Made by a program: the position numbers and the translations under genes. The notes under the pieces are model-generated. The model was not told where the DNA came from and did no database searches. It was given only the letters and a program-made list of their open reading frames with translations. Positions 10,526 through 20,405 of a stretch of DNA of 64,000 nt are shown piece by piece. The first letter of the stretch is position 1. Each line of letters begins with the position of its first letter. The stretch is from Erwinia_E haradaeae_A (GTDB taxonomy: Bacteria > Pseudomonadota > Gammaproteobacteria > Enterobacterales > Enterobacteriaceae): positions 372,001 through 436,000 of the forward strand of contig NZ_LR217725.1 of assembly GCF_900698965.1 (NCBI RefSeq). The letters are read 5' to 3'.

Positions 10526-11366
10526 AACAAAAAAATACAAAAATCTTTAAGATTCGTACACTGGAATCTTTTCAGTGTTTTTGTTATTTAATATAAAAAC
10601 ATTGATTTTACGGTATACAGATAATACTAAGGATTATATGTTGATATGAACAATTGCAACATTAAATTTCAAGCATTGGTATTGATGTGAAAATATCAAT
10701 AAATTTTATTAAAAATACAAGAATACATTACTCTTAATTGTGTAAGATATAATGATACTATCTATTTTTCACGAGTTCATTATTAAATCTTGATAACGAG
10801 AAGATCTTGACTGGAAATCATGCATCATTAGGCTTCTGAATTCGTGTGTGTTGTGTGATAATTATCGCAATATACTAAAATTATCTCATCATAAAAGGTC
10901 AATAATTTTAGTTTAAATCTGTAATAGGCTACTATCTGATTAATTTGTTGGTAATTTTATCGTATAAACCAGCAGCATAGAGTATAGGTATTGTATTGAT
11001 ATTAAGGATGGTGTTGTGCATGTCATGTTCATGTTGTCATGTTGTGTATACCCCACAGAATGCCCCGGATTTTCTTAAAATATATGAAGATCTATAGGGT
11101 TATCTTCTATTATTCATAATATTATCTTCTATTATTAATAATAGTTAATGAAGTTATTGATATTCACTATAGAAATCAATAGCGATCCTCAATCAAACTA
11201 GATAATAGAACTAGTCTTGATTTTATAAAATACATGACACTTAATCAAAACCTAAGAACGCTAAATTTATATAGCCTTATAGTTCAGGGATAATCACTCA
11301 TAGTATATAAAATATATACCAATTGTGCTCTTAAGGATTGCATAGCACATAACTATGCATAACCCA
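10526..11366. other. Gene-free spacer between convergent ychF and hemH
   Basis: Holds the ychF terminator at 10558-10582 and, near 11100-11145, a direct repeat of TTATCTTCTATTATT. Nothing else is recognisable; no open frame of interest on either strand. Confidence 0.7.
10558..10582 (+). terminator. Probable rho-independent terminator of ychF
   Basis: ACACTG/CAGTGT stem with a 9-nt loop, followed by TTTT, 33 bp after the ychF stop. The stem is short but correctly placed. Confidence 0.6.
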
Positions 11367-12326
11367 TTAACAGAACGGAGTGACTAGGTCTTTCATCATA
11401 TTAATGTGTGCTTCATCAACATTAAGTGCGGGAATATACTCAAAATGAGTGCCACCCGCACGAAGAAAGACCTCTCTATTTTGTATATTCATTTCCTCTA
11501 GCGTTTCAAGGCAATCAGATGCAAACCCAGGGCTTATGATATGAACGCGTTTTATACCTTTATCTGGTAAAGTTTTTAAGGTGTTTTGAGTGTATGGCAT
11601 AAGCCAAGGCTCATATCCAAAGCGTGACTGAAACGTTAGCATTGCTGTATCTAGAGTCATACCTAAGGCCTCTATCAATAATTGAAAAGTTGCATAGCAG
11701 CGCTGGGGATAGTCATCACCTTCATTGACAAAACGCTGTGGAATACCATGAAACGAGACAATCAACAAATCCGGTTGACCATATTTTTTAAATGCATAAC
11801 TGACAGAATCTGCTAATGCAGCAATATAAGTTGGATTCTGCGCATAGTCACGTATAAAATAGACTGATGGTATACTTCGATAACGCGAAAAGACTTTATG
11901 TATTCCATCCCATACCACCGCTACAGTTGCGCAAGAAAACTGAGGAAACAGGGGAAGAACAATTAGTCGATTAACTCCTTGTTTTATTAGTATATCCACA
12001 GCGCTCTTTATGTTGGGGCTTCCATAATTCATACCAAACACTACAGGAACATCTAGTTTTTTAGATAATTCACAGCATTGCCCTTGACTATACACCATTA
12101 AAGGAGATCCTTGATTCATCCATACCGAGGTGTATGATTTAACTAAACGTCGAGAGCGAATAGGCAGTATCACTAGATTTAACAGGGGCCACCATAACCA
12201 CCGTGGTGCATCAATAACTCTTGGATCACTCAAAAACTGCTTGAGATACTGTTTTATAGCTGTTTTAGAAGGAGCCTCAGGTGTTCCAGTATTGACTAGC
12301 AGGACTCCTGATTGATCTTTTAGCAT
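11367..12326 (-). CDS. hemH: Ferrochelatase, last step of haem synthesis
   Basis: Inserts Fe2+ into protoporphyrin IX to form protohaem, in the cytoplasm. The 319-residue product (E. coli 320) keeps the family motifs NTGTPEAP near the start, GSPLMVYS, LPLFPQFSCATV, the catalytic His in SFHGIPQR (H193), QSRFGYEPWL and the acidic CLETLEEM helix. The ATG at 12326 is preceded by AAGGA at good spacing. It is a single-gene unit on the minus strand with no hem neighbours in the window. Its presence implies haem-dependent respiration or a demand for haem enzymes, but the rest of the pathway is not visible here. Confidence 0.96.
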   Translation of the reverse strand: MLKDQSGVLLVNTGTPEAPSKTAIKQYLKQFLSDPRVIDAPRWLWWPLLNLVILPIRSRRLVKSYTSVWMNQGSPLMVYSQGQCCELSKKLDVPVVFGMNYGSPNIKSAVDILIKQGVNRLIVLPLFPQFSCATVAVVWDGIHKVFSRYRSIPSVYFIRDYAQNPTYIAALADSVSYAFKKYGQPDLLIVSFHGIPQRFVNEGDDYPQRCYATFQLLIEALGMTLDTAMLTFQSRFGYEPWLMPYTQNTLKTLPDKGIKRVHIISPGFASDCLETLEEMNIQNREVFLRAGGTHFEYIPALNVDEAHINMMKDLVTPFC

Positions 12327-13165
12327 TTTTGCGTCCTTGACTGTTTTTGCTTAAACCTTGATCAAACAAGTGTAATAGTATTAATTGAATAACCTTCTGG
12401 TTACCTATAATAACCCTCTTTTCTAAAGAGTATAATTATATTATAATGCCTATTTTTCTTGAGATATCTATCGTAGATTATTCCTTAGGGTTAACTTTGC
12501 TTTTGATTGTATAGCGACCGCTAGTTTTTTAAAATGTCATGGGATGGTTAATATTTGATAATGTCAGTATAGATGCATAGGTGAATGATTACATAATATT
12601 TTAGCTATCTATAATACATCAGTAATATTTCCTCTAGTTGCATAGAGTCAAACGAGTCACATAGGATCAAACAGAAACTATTTATTAAAATTTTACGATA
12701 TTCAGTGCAATAAAACTTTAATACAATACGCTATAACTTTATCCATATAGACTTGAATACTGTTCTTATACATACTCAGCTTACAATAAGCTATTAGAGA
12801 TTATTGGTTATTATGCATGCAATTTTATACTATGAATTTTATACTATAATTACTATAATATATAAGTAAATACTTTACTAATGTCGTTAGTGCAATAAAC
12901 TTGTTTACTATAACATCAGCTACAGCCTGAGTATTTTTAATAAGATATTTTATAGTTTATTTTAGGTTATCTCTAATTGGTGGTTATATTGAATAAGTTT
13001 TTATTGTTCAGTCTTTTATCTGCCCTAGTGCTGCGTAATTACATAGTTAAATCATAAGAATATCTCTACAGTTACGCCACTGATAGCTATCAGTGGCGTA
13101 ACTGTAGAGTGTTGCCAAGCTATAGATTATCAATCTTTCTAGTATTTTTAATAAGAGTAAGTTTT
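12327..13165. other. Gene-free spacer between divergent hemH and pgi
   Basis: AT-rich and without a supportable gene. The most striking content is the perfect 46-bp palindrome at 13064-13109, listed separately. The hemH promoter should lie near 12,330-12,450 and the pgi promoter left of the palindrome; neither has a convincing consensus. Confidence 0.7.
13064..13109. repeat. Perfect 46-bp palindrome upstream of pgi
   Basis: Two 23-bp arms meet with no spacer; the left arm begins CTCTACAGTTACGCC and the right arm ends GGCGTAACTGTAGAG. Every position pairs, and pairing fails at the next base on each side. It is clearly more GC-rich than the flanking spacer. It ends 56 bp before the pgi ATG. 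As RNA it would form a long hairpin in the pgi leader. No T tract follows, so it is not a typical terminator. Confidence 0.9.
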
Positions 13166-14815
13166 ATGCAAAATGTTAATCCAACAGATACTGCTGCTTG
13201 GCGGGCCTTACAGGATCATTTTAAAAAAATGAAAAACGTAAAAATTAGAGACCTGTTTGCTAATGATGCGCAACGATTTGCTAATTTTTCTATAATTTTT
13301 CAAAACCAGATGCTTGTAGATTTTTCTAAAAACATTATGACTAGCGAGACACTTGAGAAGCTACAGGAGCTAGCAAGAGAAACTAATTTACATAGTGCCA
13401 TTAGATCTATGTTTTCTAGTAAAAAAATTAATTGCACTGAAGATCGTGCAGTGCTGCATATTGCTCTGCGTAATCGTGTAAATATTCCAATTATGATAGA
13501 TGGACAGGATGTTATGCCCCAGGTTCATGCGGTATTACAAAAAATGAAGCTGTTCTCTAAAGAAGTAATTTGTGGGCAATGGAGGGGTTTTACTGGGAAA
13601 GCTATCACTGACGTGGTCAATATTGGCATTGGTGGCTCAGACCTTGGTCCATACATGGTTACAGAAGCGCTAAAACCATATAAAAATCATCTTAGGATGC
13701 ATTTTGTTTCTAATATTGATGGCGGGCATATTTCTGAAATATTAAGATTTTTAACTCCGCATACCACACTATTTTTGATTGCATCAAAAACATTTACGAC
13801 TCAAGAAACCATAACAAATGCATGCAGCGCGCGTACATGGTTTTTAACCTCAGGAACACAAGTAGACATATCTAAGCATTTTATTGCGTTATCTAGTAAC
13901 CGAAAAGCAGCAAGTGATTTTGGAATTAACAGCGATAATATTTTTGAGCTCTGGAATTGGGTTGGAGGGCGTTATTCGGTTTGGTCATCTATTGGCTTAT
14001 CTATTGCGCTTGCTATTGGTTTTGAAAATTTTGAAAAACTACTCAGTGGAGCATATGCTATGGATCGTCATTTTTATGAGGCTCCACTAGCAAAGAACTT
14101 GCCAATACTGCTAGCTTTGATTAGCATATGGTACAGTAATTTTTTTCATTCTGAAACAGAAGCAATTTTACCATACGACCATTCTATGCATCGTTTTGTC
14201 TCTTATGTCCAACAATGCAACATGGAGTCTAATGGGAAGAATATCGATCGTAATGGAAGAGTGATATCTTATCAGACCAGCCCAATTATTTGGGGAGAAG
14301 TAGGTATAAATGGGCAACATTCTTTTTATCAGTTACTACATCAAGGCACTAAGTTAATACCATGCGACTTTATTGCATCTGCAGTATCTCGTCATATGTT
14401 AAGTAACCACCATGAGAAGTTAATATCTAATTTTTTTGCTCAAACTGAGGTACTAGCTTTTGGTAAAACACGTGAAGAAATAGAAAAAGCATATGATCAT
14501 CAGCAGAAAGATACCGTTGTATATCAAAAATCGATTACTTATAAAGTATTGAAAGGGAATCGCCCAACTAATTCTATTTTTTTGCGTTATATCACTCCGT
14601 ATACTCTCGGTTCACTAATGGCTCTTTATGAGCATAAAATTTTTACACAAGGTGCTATTCTTAATATTTTTAGCTTTGATCAATGGGGTGTCGAGATAGG
14701 CAAACAAGCGGCAAATCGTATTCTTTTTGATATATCTTGTGCAAAAAATGCCTATCATCATGATAGTTCCACTAATGGGCTGATTAATTGTTATAAATTA
14801 TGGCGTAAATTATAG
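13166..14815 (+). CDS. pgi: Glucose-6-phosphate isomerase
   Basis: Interconverts glucose 6-phosphate and fructose 6-phosphate in glycolysis and gluconeogenesis; it also feeds fructose 6-phosphate to GlmS, encoded in this window. From the chosen ATG the product has 549 residues, the same as E. coli. MQNVNPTDTAAW matches the E. coli start, whereas the frame can be read further upstream from a TTG at 13109. Signatures include VNIGIGGSDLGP, the sugar-phosphate loop ASKTFTTQET, GGRYSVWSSIGLSIAL, and the C-terminal FDQWGVEIGKQ and HDSSTNGLI. The ribosome-binding site is weak (AAGAG). No disruption is seen. Confidence 0.96.
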   Translation: MQNVNPTDTAAWRALQDHFKKMKNVKIRDLFANDAQRFANFSIIFQNQMLVDFSKNIMTSETLEKLQELARETNLHSAIRSMFSSKKINCTEDRAVLHIALRNRVNIPIMIDGQDVMPQVHAVLQKMKLFSKEVICGQWRGFTGKAITDVVNIGIGGSDLGPYMVTEALKPYKNHLRMHFVSNIDGGHISEILRFLTPHTTLFLIASKTFTTQETITNACSARTWFLTSGTQVDISKHFIALSSNRKAASDFGINSDNIFELWNWVGGRYSVWSSIGLSIALAIGFENFEKLLSGAYAMDRHFYEAPLAKNLPILLALISIWYSNFFHSETEAILPYDHSMHRFVSYVQQCNMESNGKNIDRNGRVISYQTSPIIWGEVGINGQHSFYQLLHQGTKLIPCDFIASAVSRHMLSNHHEKLISNFFAQTEVLAFGKTREEIEKAYDHQQKDTVVYQKSITYKVLKGNRPTNSIFLRYITPYTLGSLMALYEHKIFTQGAILNIFSFDQWGVEIGKQAANRILFDISCAKNAYHHDSSTNGLINCYKLWRKL

Positions 14816-15135
14816 AGAGAGATTTTATAATATAGTAAGTTTTTCTTACGAATTGCTAGCAATATTAATGAATAGCAATCGGCTATGATATAGTATCATT
14901 TACAATGATCTATTTTATAAAAAGCATATTATCGGCTTCTTTATTTTAAGTTTTACAATATTTATCTGATAAGCAATCCACACGCGATTTTTACTATGTG
15001 TAAGACGTGTAATAATCTTTCTATCAATTAAAACATTCCATTTAATATCATGGATCTCTTCTTAATGTCAAGTATATAAAATGTATGAAAATATAACACC
15101 TAGTTCTCAATTAGTATGGAAAGAGGGTAGTTGCA
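14816..15135. other. Gene-free spacer between convergent genes
   Basis: 320 bp between pgi and the minus-strand deacetylase. It is AT-rich, with no clear terminator and no open frame worth listing. Confidence 0.65.
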
Positions 15136-16113
15136 TCATTCTAGAGTCCTGTGATGAGTAAGAAGTTTTTTTGCATAATATTCTGATAATTGCATGCTAA
15201 TTGTGCGTTTGTGTAGATACTCAAATAATTGTTCTAAGTCATGATACAACCTCTCAATTTCATTTTTAGTTTTAAAAGTTGGGCTCCCTCCTGGCATTAA
15301 TTCAGAAGAATGCAGCATAAACTCGACATAATCTTTACCGCTAGCTAAAGTTTTTTTTACTAACTTTACGATTTGTCTTGCATTGTCTTTTTGTGGTCTG
15401 AACCAGCTCACGGTAGGATAATGTTGTTTACCATCTAGTCTATGTAAAACTTTTTGTATCTGATTAATGCATACACCATGTTTGTATTGAGTGGTGACCG
15501 GTACTTCAAGTAGTGTTGAGCTTCCTGGTTTCGCAATATCTTGCTCGTCAATAAAATACGCCTGATCAGGAAAATTCTGATAATTAACGCCACCAGAACC
15601 TTTTGGATCTCCAATGGAGCGCGCCCAGTTGATTCTAGGGGTCACTGAGCAGTCTACCTGATAACCTTGTTCAATTAATAACTGAGCGTAAAATGTGTTA
15701 AACGCCCACCGACCTGCTCTATGGGCATGCATTTTGACTTGTAGCGTATCCTCTAATAAGCTCGTTAAGTAAATAATTTTCTCCTTCATACTTTTCTTAG
15801 GATACTCAATTAAATAGGGCTTGTAACGTAAATCGTCCCCGGTTAAGTTATATATTGGAGGACTATTGTAGGCGTGTAAATGCATACCGATTTCACCACT
15901 TTTATTAGCAATAATGTTTTTAGCAAATTCAATATATGCAGGATCGATAATCATTTCATAATTAGTCAACCAAGTTGTTTTCAATTGATATGTTTCGCAC
16001 AACTCCTGAAAGCGTGGTAAAAAATAAGTGTTTTTTGTTGTAATGTTATTACAGTTATTCCAAAGATTATCACCTTCAGTATCAATAGTGATGATAAATG
16101 CGGGTTTATTCAT
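15136..16113 (-). CDS. Polysaccharide deacetylase-family protein, WalW-like
   Basis: Probable NodB-fold carbohydrate esterase acting on a surface polysaccharide; the exact substrate is unknown. The 325-residue product has no signal peptide. It shows the family features: FIITIDTEGDN with the catalytic-base Asp (D11), GMHLHAYNSPP with the metal-type H-x-H pair (H78 and H80), and AHRAGRW near residues 130-136. The overall pattern resembles the WalW-type deacetylases found near lipopolysaccharide core genes in enteric bacteria; that link is from memory. It is an isolated minus-strand gene with no glycosyltransferase neighbours. Codon use resembles the surrounding genes, so recent transfer is not suggested. 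Confidence 0.75.
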   Translation of the reverse strand: MNKPAFIITIDTEGDNLWNNCNNITTKNTYFLPRFQELCETYQLKTTWLTNYEMIIDPAYIEFAKNIIANKSGEIGMHLHAYNSPPIYNLTGDDLRYKPYLIEYPKKSMKEKIIYLTSLLEDTLQVKMHAHRAGRWAFNTFYAQLLIEQGYQVDCSVTPRINWARSIGDPKGSGGVNYQNFPDQAYFIDEQDIAKPGSSTLLEVPVTTQYKHGVCINQIQKVLHRLDGKQHYPTVSWFRPQKDNARQIVKLVKKTLASGKDYVEFMLHSSELMPGGSPTFKTKNEIERLYHDLEQLFEYLHKRTISMQLSEYYAKKLLTHHRTLE

Positions 16114-16426
16114 GCTTTTTCTCTAAGAAAGACCAATAGTGATTATTAGCGTTGACGATCATATCTAGATCATGTGATATATTATAGATCGATTATTTCC
16201 TCATATAGCAGCGGCAAGGTCTACAAAATAATGCTTGGCTGATTTATTGCATAGATTATATAATCTTCTGTTGTATTGTACTATATTTTCTACAGATAAA
16301 TTAGAGTACGAAATTATGAAGCATATTGGTATTATAATACATATAGCGATGGATATAAAATAACTCGAAGGTATAATAGTTATAGAAAAAATACAATCTC
16401 ACTCTTTTGTAAGAATGGAAAAAGTA
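16114..16426. other. Gene-free spacer upstream of ispA
   Basis: 313 bp between the divergent deacetylase and ispA. In E. coli xseB precedes ispA; no trace of xseB can be read here. Confidence 0.65.
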
Positions 16427-17326
16427 ATGAGTTTTCATGTGTTACTAAATAGTTATTACAATCGTATAAACATAGTGCTCAAGAACTATGTTTCGGAGTT
16501 GCCTTTAAAAAGCACTCCTCTAGTTCAAGCTATGGAGTATAGTGTATTGCTAGGTGGAAAACGTTTACGTCCTTTACTGGTATATGCAACAGGTAATATG
16601 CTACATGCAAAAGATGCAGCTCTTGATGCTCCGGCAGCAGCCATTGAATGCATGCATGCGTATTCTCTTATTCATGATGATTTGCCTGCAATAGATAATG
16701 CAAGCGTACGTCGTGATCAAGCTACTTGTCATTGTCAATTTGGAGAAGATACCGCTATCCTAGCCGGAGACGCTTTACAGACACTTTCTTTCTCTATACT
16801 GATTAATTCTATAATGCCTGGCGTTATGCTCGAGAAGCGTATCGCTATGCTTTCTGAGTTAGCGCATGCTAGCGGTGTAACAGGGATGTGTGGTGGTCAG
16901 ATGCTAGATTTAATCTCGGAAAGGCAGAAGACCACTATCGAGAAACTGGAGAGCATCCACCAACATAAGACAGGAGCATTAATACGATTAGCAGTGCGTC
17001 TAGGTGCGTTAACGGCTGGGGATGTTGGTGTGGAATCTATTCCAGATCTTGACCAATTCTCTGATGCTATTGGGTTAGCGTTTCAGGTTCAAGACGATAT
17101 TTTGGATATTGCTAATGATAATAAGAATCTACTAAAACAAACTAGATCTGATAGGTATGCGGAAAAAATCACTTATCCTGAACTGATTGGACTAGATAAC
17201 TCTCGAATAAAAATAAGGGATCTTTATAACAAATCTTTAAGTGTATTAGAAATTTTTTCTAACCAGAAATATAATACAACTATGCTACGAGCTCTGGTAA
17301 GTTTTATCATTCAACGCGATAAATAA
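16427..17326 (+). CDS. ispA: Farnesyl diphosphate synthase
   Basis: Condenses IPP with DMAPP and geranyl-PP to farnesyl-PP, the precursor of undecaprenyl and ubiquinone side chains. The product has 299 residues from MSFHVLL, the same length as E. coli; an ATG four codons upstream (16415) is an alternative. Motifs are LLGGKRLRPLLVYATG, the first Asp-rich motif DDLPAID, CGGQMLDL, HKTGALIR, and the second Asp-rich motif QVQDDILDI. dxs begins 17 bp after the stop, keeping the enteric ispA-dxs pair although xseB has gone. Confidence 0.95.
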   Translation: MSFHVLLNSYYNRINIVLKNYVSELPLKSTPLVQAMEYSVLLGGKRLRPLLVYATGNMLHAKDAALDAPAAAIECMHAYSLIHDDLPAIDNASVRRDQATCHCQFGEDTAILAGDALQTLSFSILINSIMPGVMLEKRIAMLSELAHASGVTGMCGGQMLDLISERQKTTIEKLESIHQHKTGALIRLAVRLGALTAGDVGVESIPDLDQFSDAIGLAFQVQDDILDIANDNKNLLKQTRSDRYAEKITYPELIGLDNSRIKIRDLYNKSLSVLEIFSNQKYNTTMLRALVSFIIQRDK

Positions 17327-17343
17327 CATTATATGAGATGCTG

Positions 17344-19209
17344 ATGAGTTTTGAACCGAAAAAGTATCCTACTCTTGCCTGGGTGAGTACAGTACAAGAA
17401 TTACGTTTGCGACCCAAAGAGAGTCTGCCATTGCTTTGCGATGAACTACGGCAGTACTTGCTTTCCAGTGTAAGTTGTTCTAGTGGTCACTTTGCTTCTG
17501 GATTAGGTGTTGTCGAACTCACTGTGGCCTTGCATTATGTCTATAATACACCATTTGATCATTTGGTGTGGGATGTCGGACATCAGGCGTATCCACATAA
17601 AATTTTAACAGGACGTCGTGACCAGATCGGTACTATTCGCCAGAAAAATGGATTACATCCGTTTCCATGGCGCGAAGAAAGTGACTTTGATGTTTTGAGT
17701 GTTGGTCATTCCTCTACCTCAATTAGCGCTGGACTAGGTATGGCTGTTGCAGCTGCTAAAGAGGCTAAGGGTCGTCAAACTGTTTGTGTGATCGGTGATG
17801 GCGCAATTACTGCCGGTATGGCATTTGAAGCAATGAACCATGCGGGAGATATCAAGGCTAATGTGTTAGTTGTCTTAAATGATAATGAAATGTCCATTTC
17901 TAAGAATGTAGGGGCGTTAAATAATCGCTTGAGTCAAATTTTACCCAGTCAAACTTGTGCCTGTCTCCATAAAACTAGCAAGCACATCCTAAATGGGCTG
18001 CAATCTTTAAAGGAGATTTTTAAGCGCACTGACAAGATCTGCAAACCTATGCCAGCGTCGGGTGTATTATTTGAAGAATTTGGGTTTCATTATATCGGGC
18101 CGGTAGATGGGCATGATGTGCGGGCGTTAGTTCTTATATTACGCAATATGCGTACATTACAAGGCCCACAGTTTTTACATGTGATAACAAAAAAGGGTAA
18201 AGGCTACGCTCCAGCAGAAGAGGATCCGATTAGTTGGCATTCTGTACCTAGATTCGATCCAGATATCGGTGTATTACCTCAAAATACTGGAGAACCTCCT
18301 AGCTACTCAGAAATTTTTGGTAAATGGTTAAGTGAGATCGCAGAAACTGATGATAAACTCATGGCAGTGACACCAGCTATGCGTGAGGGTTCTGGTATGC
18401 TTAATTTTTCACGTGAGTATCCGAAGCAATATTTTGATGTAGCAATTGCTGAACAACATGCAGTGACTTTTGCTGCTGGTTTGGCGATCGGGGGCTATCG
18501 TCCTGTAGTGGCAATCTATTCTACTTTTTTACAAAGAGCTTATGATCAAGTTATTCATGATGTTGCGCTTCAAAAATTGTCAGTATTATTTGCGATTGAT
18601 CGCGGAGGAGTAGTAGGTGCTGACGGACAAACTCATCAAGGGGCATTTGATATCTCTTTTTTACGCTGCATTCCTAACATTATTATTATGACACCTAGCG
18701 ATGAAAATGAATGTCGTCAGATGTTATATACCGGCTACCATCATCAAGGAGGACCCAGTGCTGTGCGTTATCCGCGTGGTCATGGTATTGGGGTACCTCT
18801 TCAGCCGCTATCAGTTTTGCCTATCGGAAGAGGTGTCATAAAGAGAAAAGGAGAAAAACTAGCGATCTTAAATTTTGGACCTCTTCTTCAACAAGCAGAA
18901 ATAGTAGCAGAAAAAATTAATAGTACACTGATTGATATGCGTTTTGTAAAACCTTTAGATGAGTCTTTAGTGTTGGGTTTATTAGAGCATTATCACGCAG
19001 TGGTTACCATTGAAGAAGGCGCTATTAAAGGTGGTGCTGGTAGTGGTATTAATGAACTTTTTATGGCTAAGCGTAAATTAATGCCAGTTTTGAATATTGG
19101 TTTGCCGGATGAGTTTATTCCTCAAGGAACTCAAGATGAAATTCGTATTGATTATCAGTTAGATTGGATCGGTATTCAAAAACAAATCGTAGATTGGTTG
19201 GCACAATAA
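17344..19209 (+). CDS. dxs: 1-deoxy-D-xylulose-5-phosphate synthase
   Basis: Thiamine-diphosphate enzyme joining pyruvate and glyceraldehyde 3-phosphate in the first step of the MEP isoprenoid pathway. The product has 621 residues (E. coli 620) from MSFEPKKYPTLA; an ATG two codons upstream at 17338 is possible. It shows SSGHFASGLG and WDVGHQAYPHKIL, the ThDP/Mg motif GDGAITAGM...NDN, GPVDGHD, and the catalytic Glu in VAIAEQHAVTFAAG. The region around residues 205-240 diverges most from E. coli, as is normal for this linker. With ispA it forms a two-gene isoprenoid operon. Confidence 0.96.
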   Translation: MSFEPKKYPTLAWVSTVQELRLRPKESLPLLCDELRQYLLSSVSCSSGHFASGLGVVELTVALHYVYNTPFDHLVWDVGHQAYPHKILTGRRDQIGTIRQKNGLHPFPWREESDFDVLSVGHSSTSISAGLGMAVAAAKEAKGRQTVCVIGDGAITAGMAFEAMNHAGDIKANVLVVLNDNEMSISKNVGALNNRLSQILPSQTCACLHKTSKHILNGLQSLKEIFKRTDKICKPMPASGVLFEEFGFHYIGPVDGHDVRALVLILRNMRTLQGPQFLHVITKKGKGYAPAEEDPISWHSVPRFDPDIGVLPQNTGEPPSYSEIFGKWLSEIAETDDKLMAVTPAMREGSGMLNFSREYPKQYFDVAIAEQHAVTFAAGLAIGGYRPVVAIYSTFLQRAYDQVIHDVALQKLSVLFAIDRGGVVGADGQTHQGAFDISFLRCIPNIIIMTPSDENECRQMLYTGYHHQGGPSAVRYPRGHGIGVPLQPLSVLPIGRGVIKRKGEKLAILNFGPLLQQAEIVAEKINSTLIDMRFVKPLDESLVLGLLEHYHAVVTIEEGAIKGGAGSGINELFMAKRKLMPVLNIGLPDEFIPQGTQDEIRIDYQLDWIGIQKQIVDWLAQ

Positions 19210-20159
19210 ACGCGCTATTTTGATTCAATCAAAATGCTATATTATTGCAGAATAATACTCTGTTGCATTATATGATTGAAATTTATTGTAATGATTATTA
19301 CATATAGTTATTCATATTAGTGCAATATTGAGCATGATATCACAGATGCATCCACTGGATAGATCATACGATCAGTAACGATGGTGATACAATCGTATCT
19401 TACTGACTACGACAGTCTGTAATAAAAATACAGATTTGACAGTTAAGGATGCATAACATTATGGTACGCAAAGTGATATATCTGAATTCATGCGATAATT
19501 CTTAGGTTATAGCATATTAAGATTTAGTAGTGCGTGTATTCTATCGCTATAGATAAGCACTTTTTTAATTAATCCACTATTACTCGGTGCATGAAGCTGC
19601 TATATGTATCGTAGATATATTTAAATAGATACAACAACATTACGGATTACAGTATACGCAATAGACGTAATGCAGATCACAGCAGTTATAGCAAGAAATA
19701 TGAATATATTATATATAGTATCGGTAAAATAGTATCGGTAAATCATTTTACTTTATTTTATATTACATGTTCTCGTTGTAATCATAATATATTGTAGATT
19801 ATTATTCTACAATATATTAACTATGTATTATATTCTAGGAATAATGATTAGTGTTCAGCATCCAGAGAGAATCTGATATTGCATCGTGATCTACTACGGA
19901 TGATCTGCATATGGATTATAAGAAGTGTTTTTTGCATAACGCAGCGATATCATCAATCTTATGGCAAGATTGAATATTTTTTATAGCATGTGATTTTTAA
20001 TAAGCATTATATCAGGATATAATGCATGCGTTCAAAAAATGTTCCTATCTGTAGGATATATTGTAAAAATGTACACTTTATCTATAGTACTGACTGTTCT
20101 TTCTAGTAGAACTAAGTATATTAGATAACCTATCCTTAGAGCTTATTAGGTAAACTACA
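19210..20159. other. Gene-free spacer, about 950 bp
   Basis: No gene on either strand. It contains an AT-rich hairpin at 19785-19819 (13-bp perfect arms TAATATATTGTAG/CTACAATATATTA with a 9-nt loop). No T tract follows it, and no clear dxs terminator or ubiK promoter is seen. Confidence 0.65.
19785..19819. other. AT-rich hairpin with 13-bp perfect arms
   Basis: Inverted repeat TAATATATTGTAG/CTACAATATATTA around ATTATTATT, in the dxs-ubiK spacer. Function unknown; it may be a chance product of AT-rich sequence. Confidence 0.5.
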
Positions 20160-20405
20160 ATGATTGATTTAAAAAAAATTGAAAGTCTAGCTCGTCAGGT
20201 TCATAGCGCAATGCCGATAAGTGTAAGAGACGTCGGGTATGACATGGAAAAAAAAATCCGTCAGATTCTTCAATCACAATTAATGCAACTGGATTTAGTT
20301 AGCCGTACAGAGTTTGATGCTCAAGTTCAAGCTCTATTGCTCATGAAAGAAAAACTCTCTGCTCTAGAACAGCGCTTAGTGATATTGGAAAAACAATTAT
20401 CATAA
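20160..20405 (+). CDS. ubiK: UbiK, ubiquinone biosynthesis accessory factor
   Basis: Small coiled-coil protein (formerly YqiC) that assists the soluble Ubi complex in aerobic ubiquinone synthesis with UbiJ. The 81-residue product starts MIDLKKIESLARQVHSAMP and continues with KKIRQILQSQL and LDLVSRTEFDAQ, closely matching E. coli. The C-terminal helix LEQRLVILEKQL is heptad-like. It ends about 15 residues before the E. coli tail, which is low-complexity and probably dispensable. A run of nine A (20249-20257) lies inside the gene with the frame intact. It stands alone between long spacers. Confidence 0.9.
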   Translation: MIDLKKIESLARQVHSAMPISVRDVGYDMEKKIRQILQSQLMQLDLVSRTEFDAQVQALLLMKEKLSALEQRLVILEKQLS

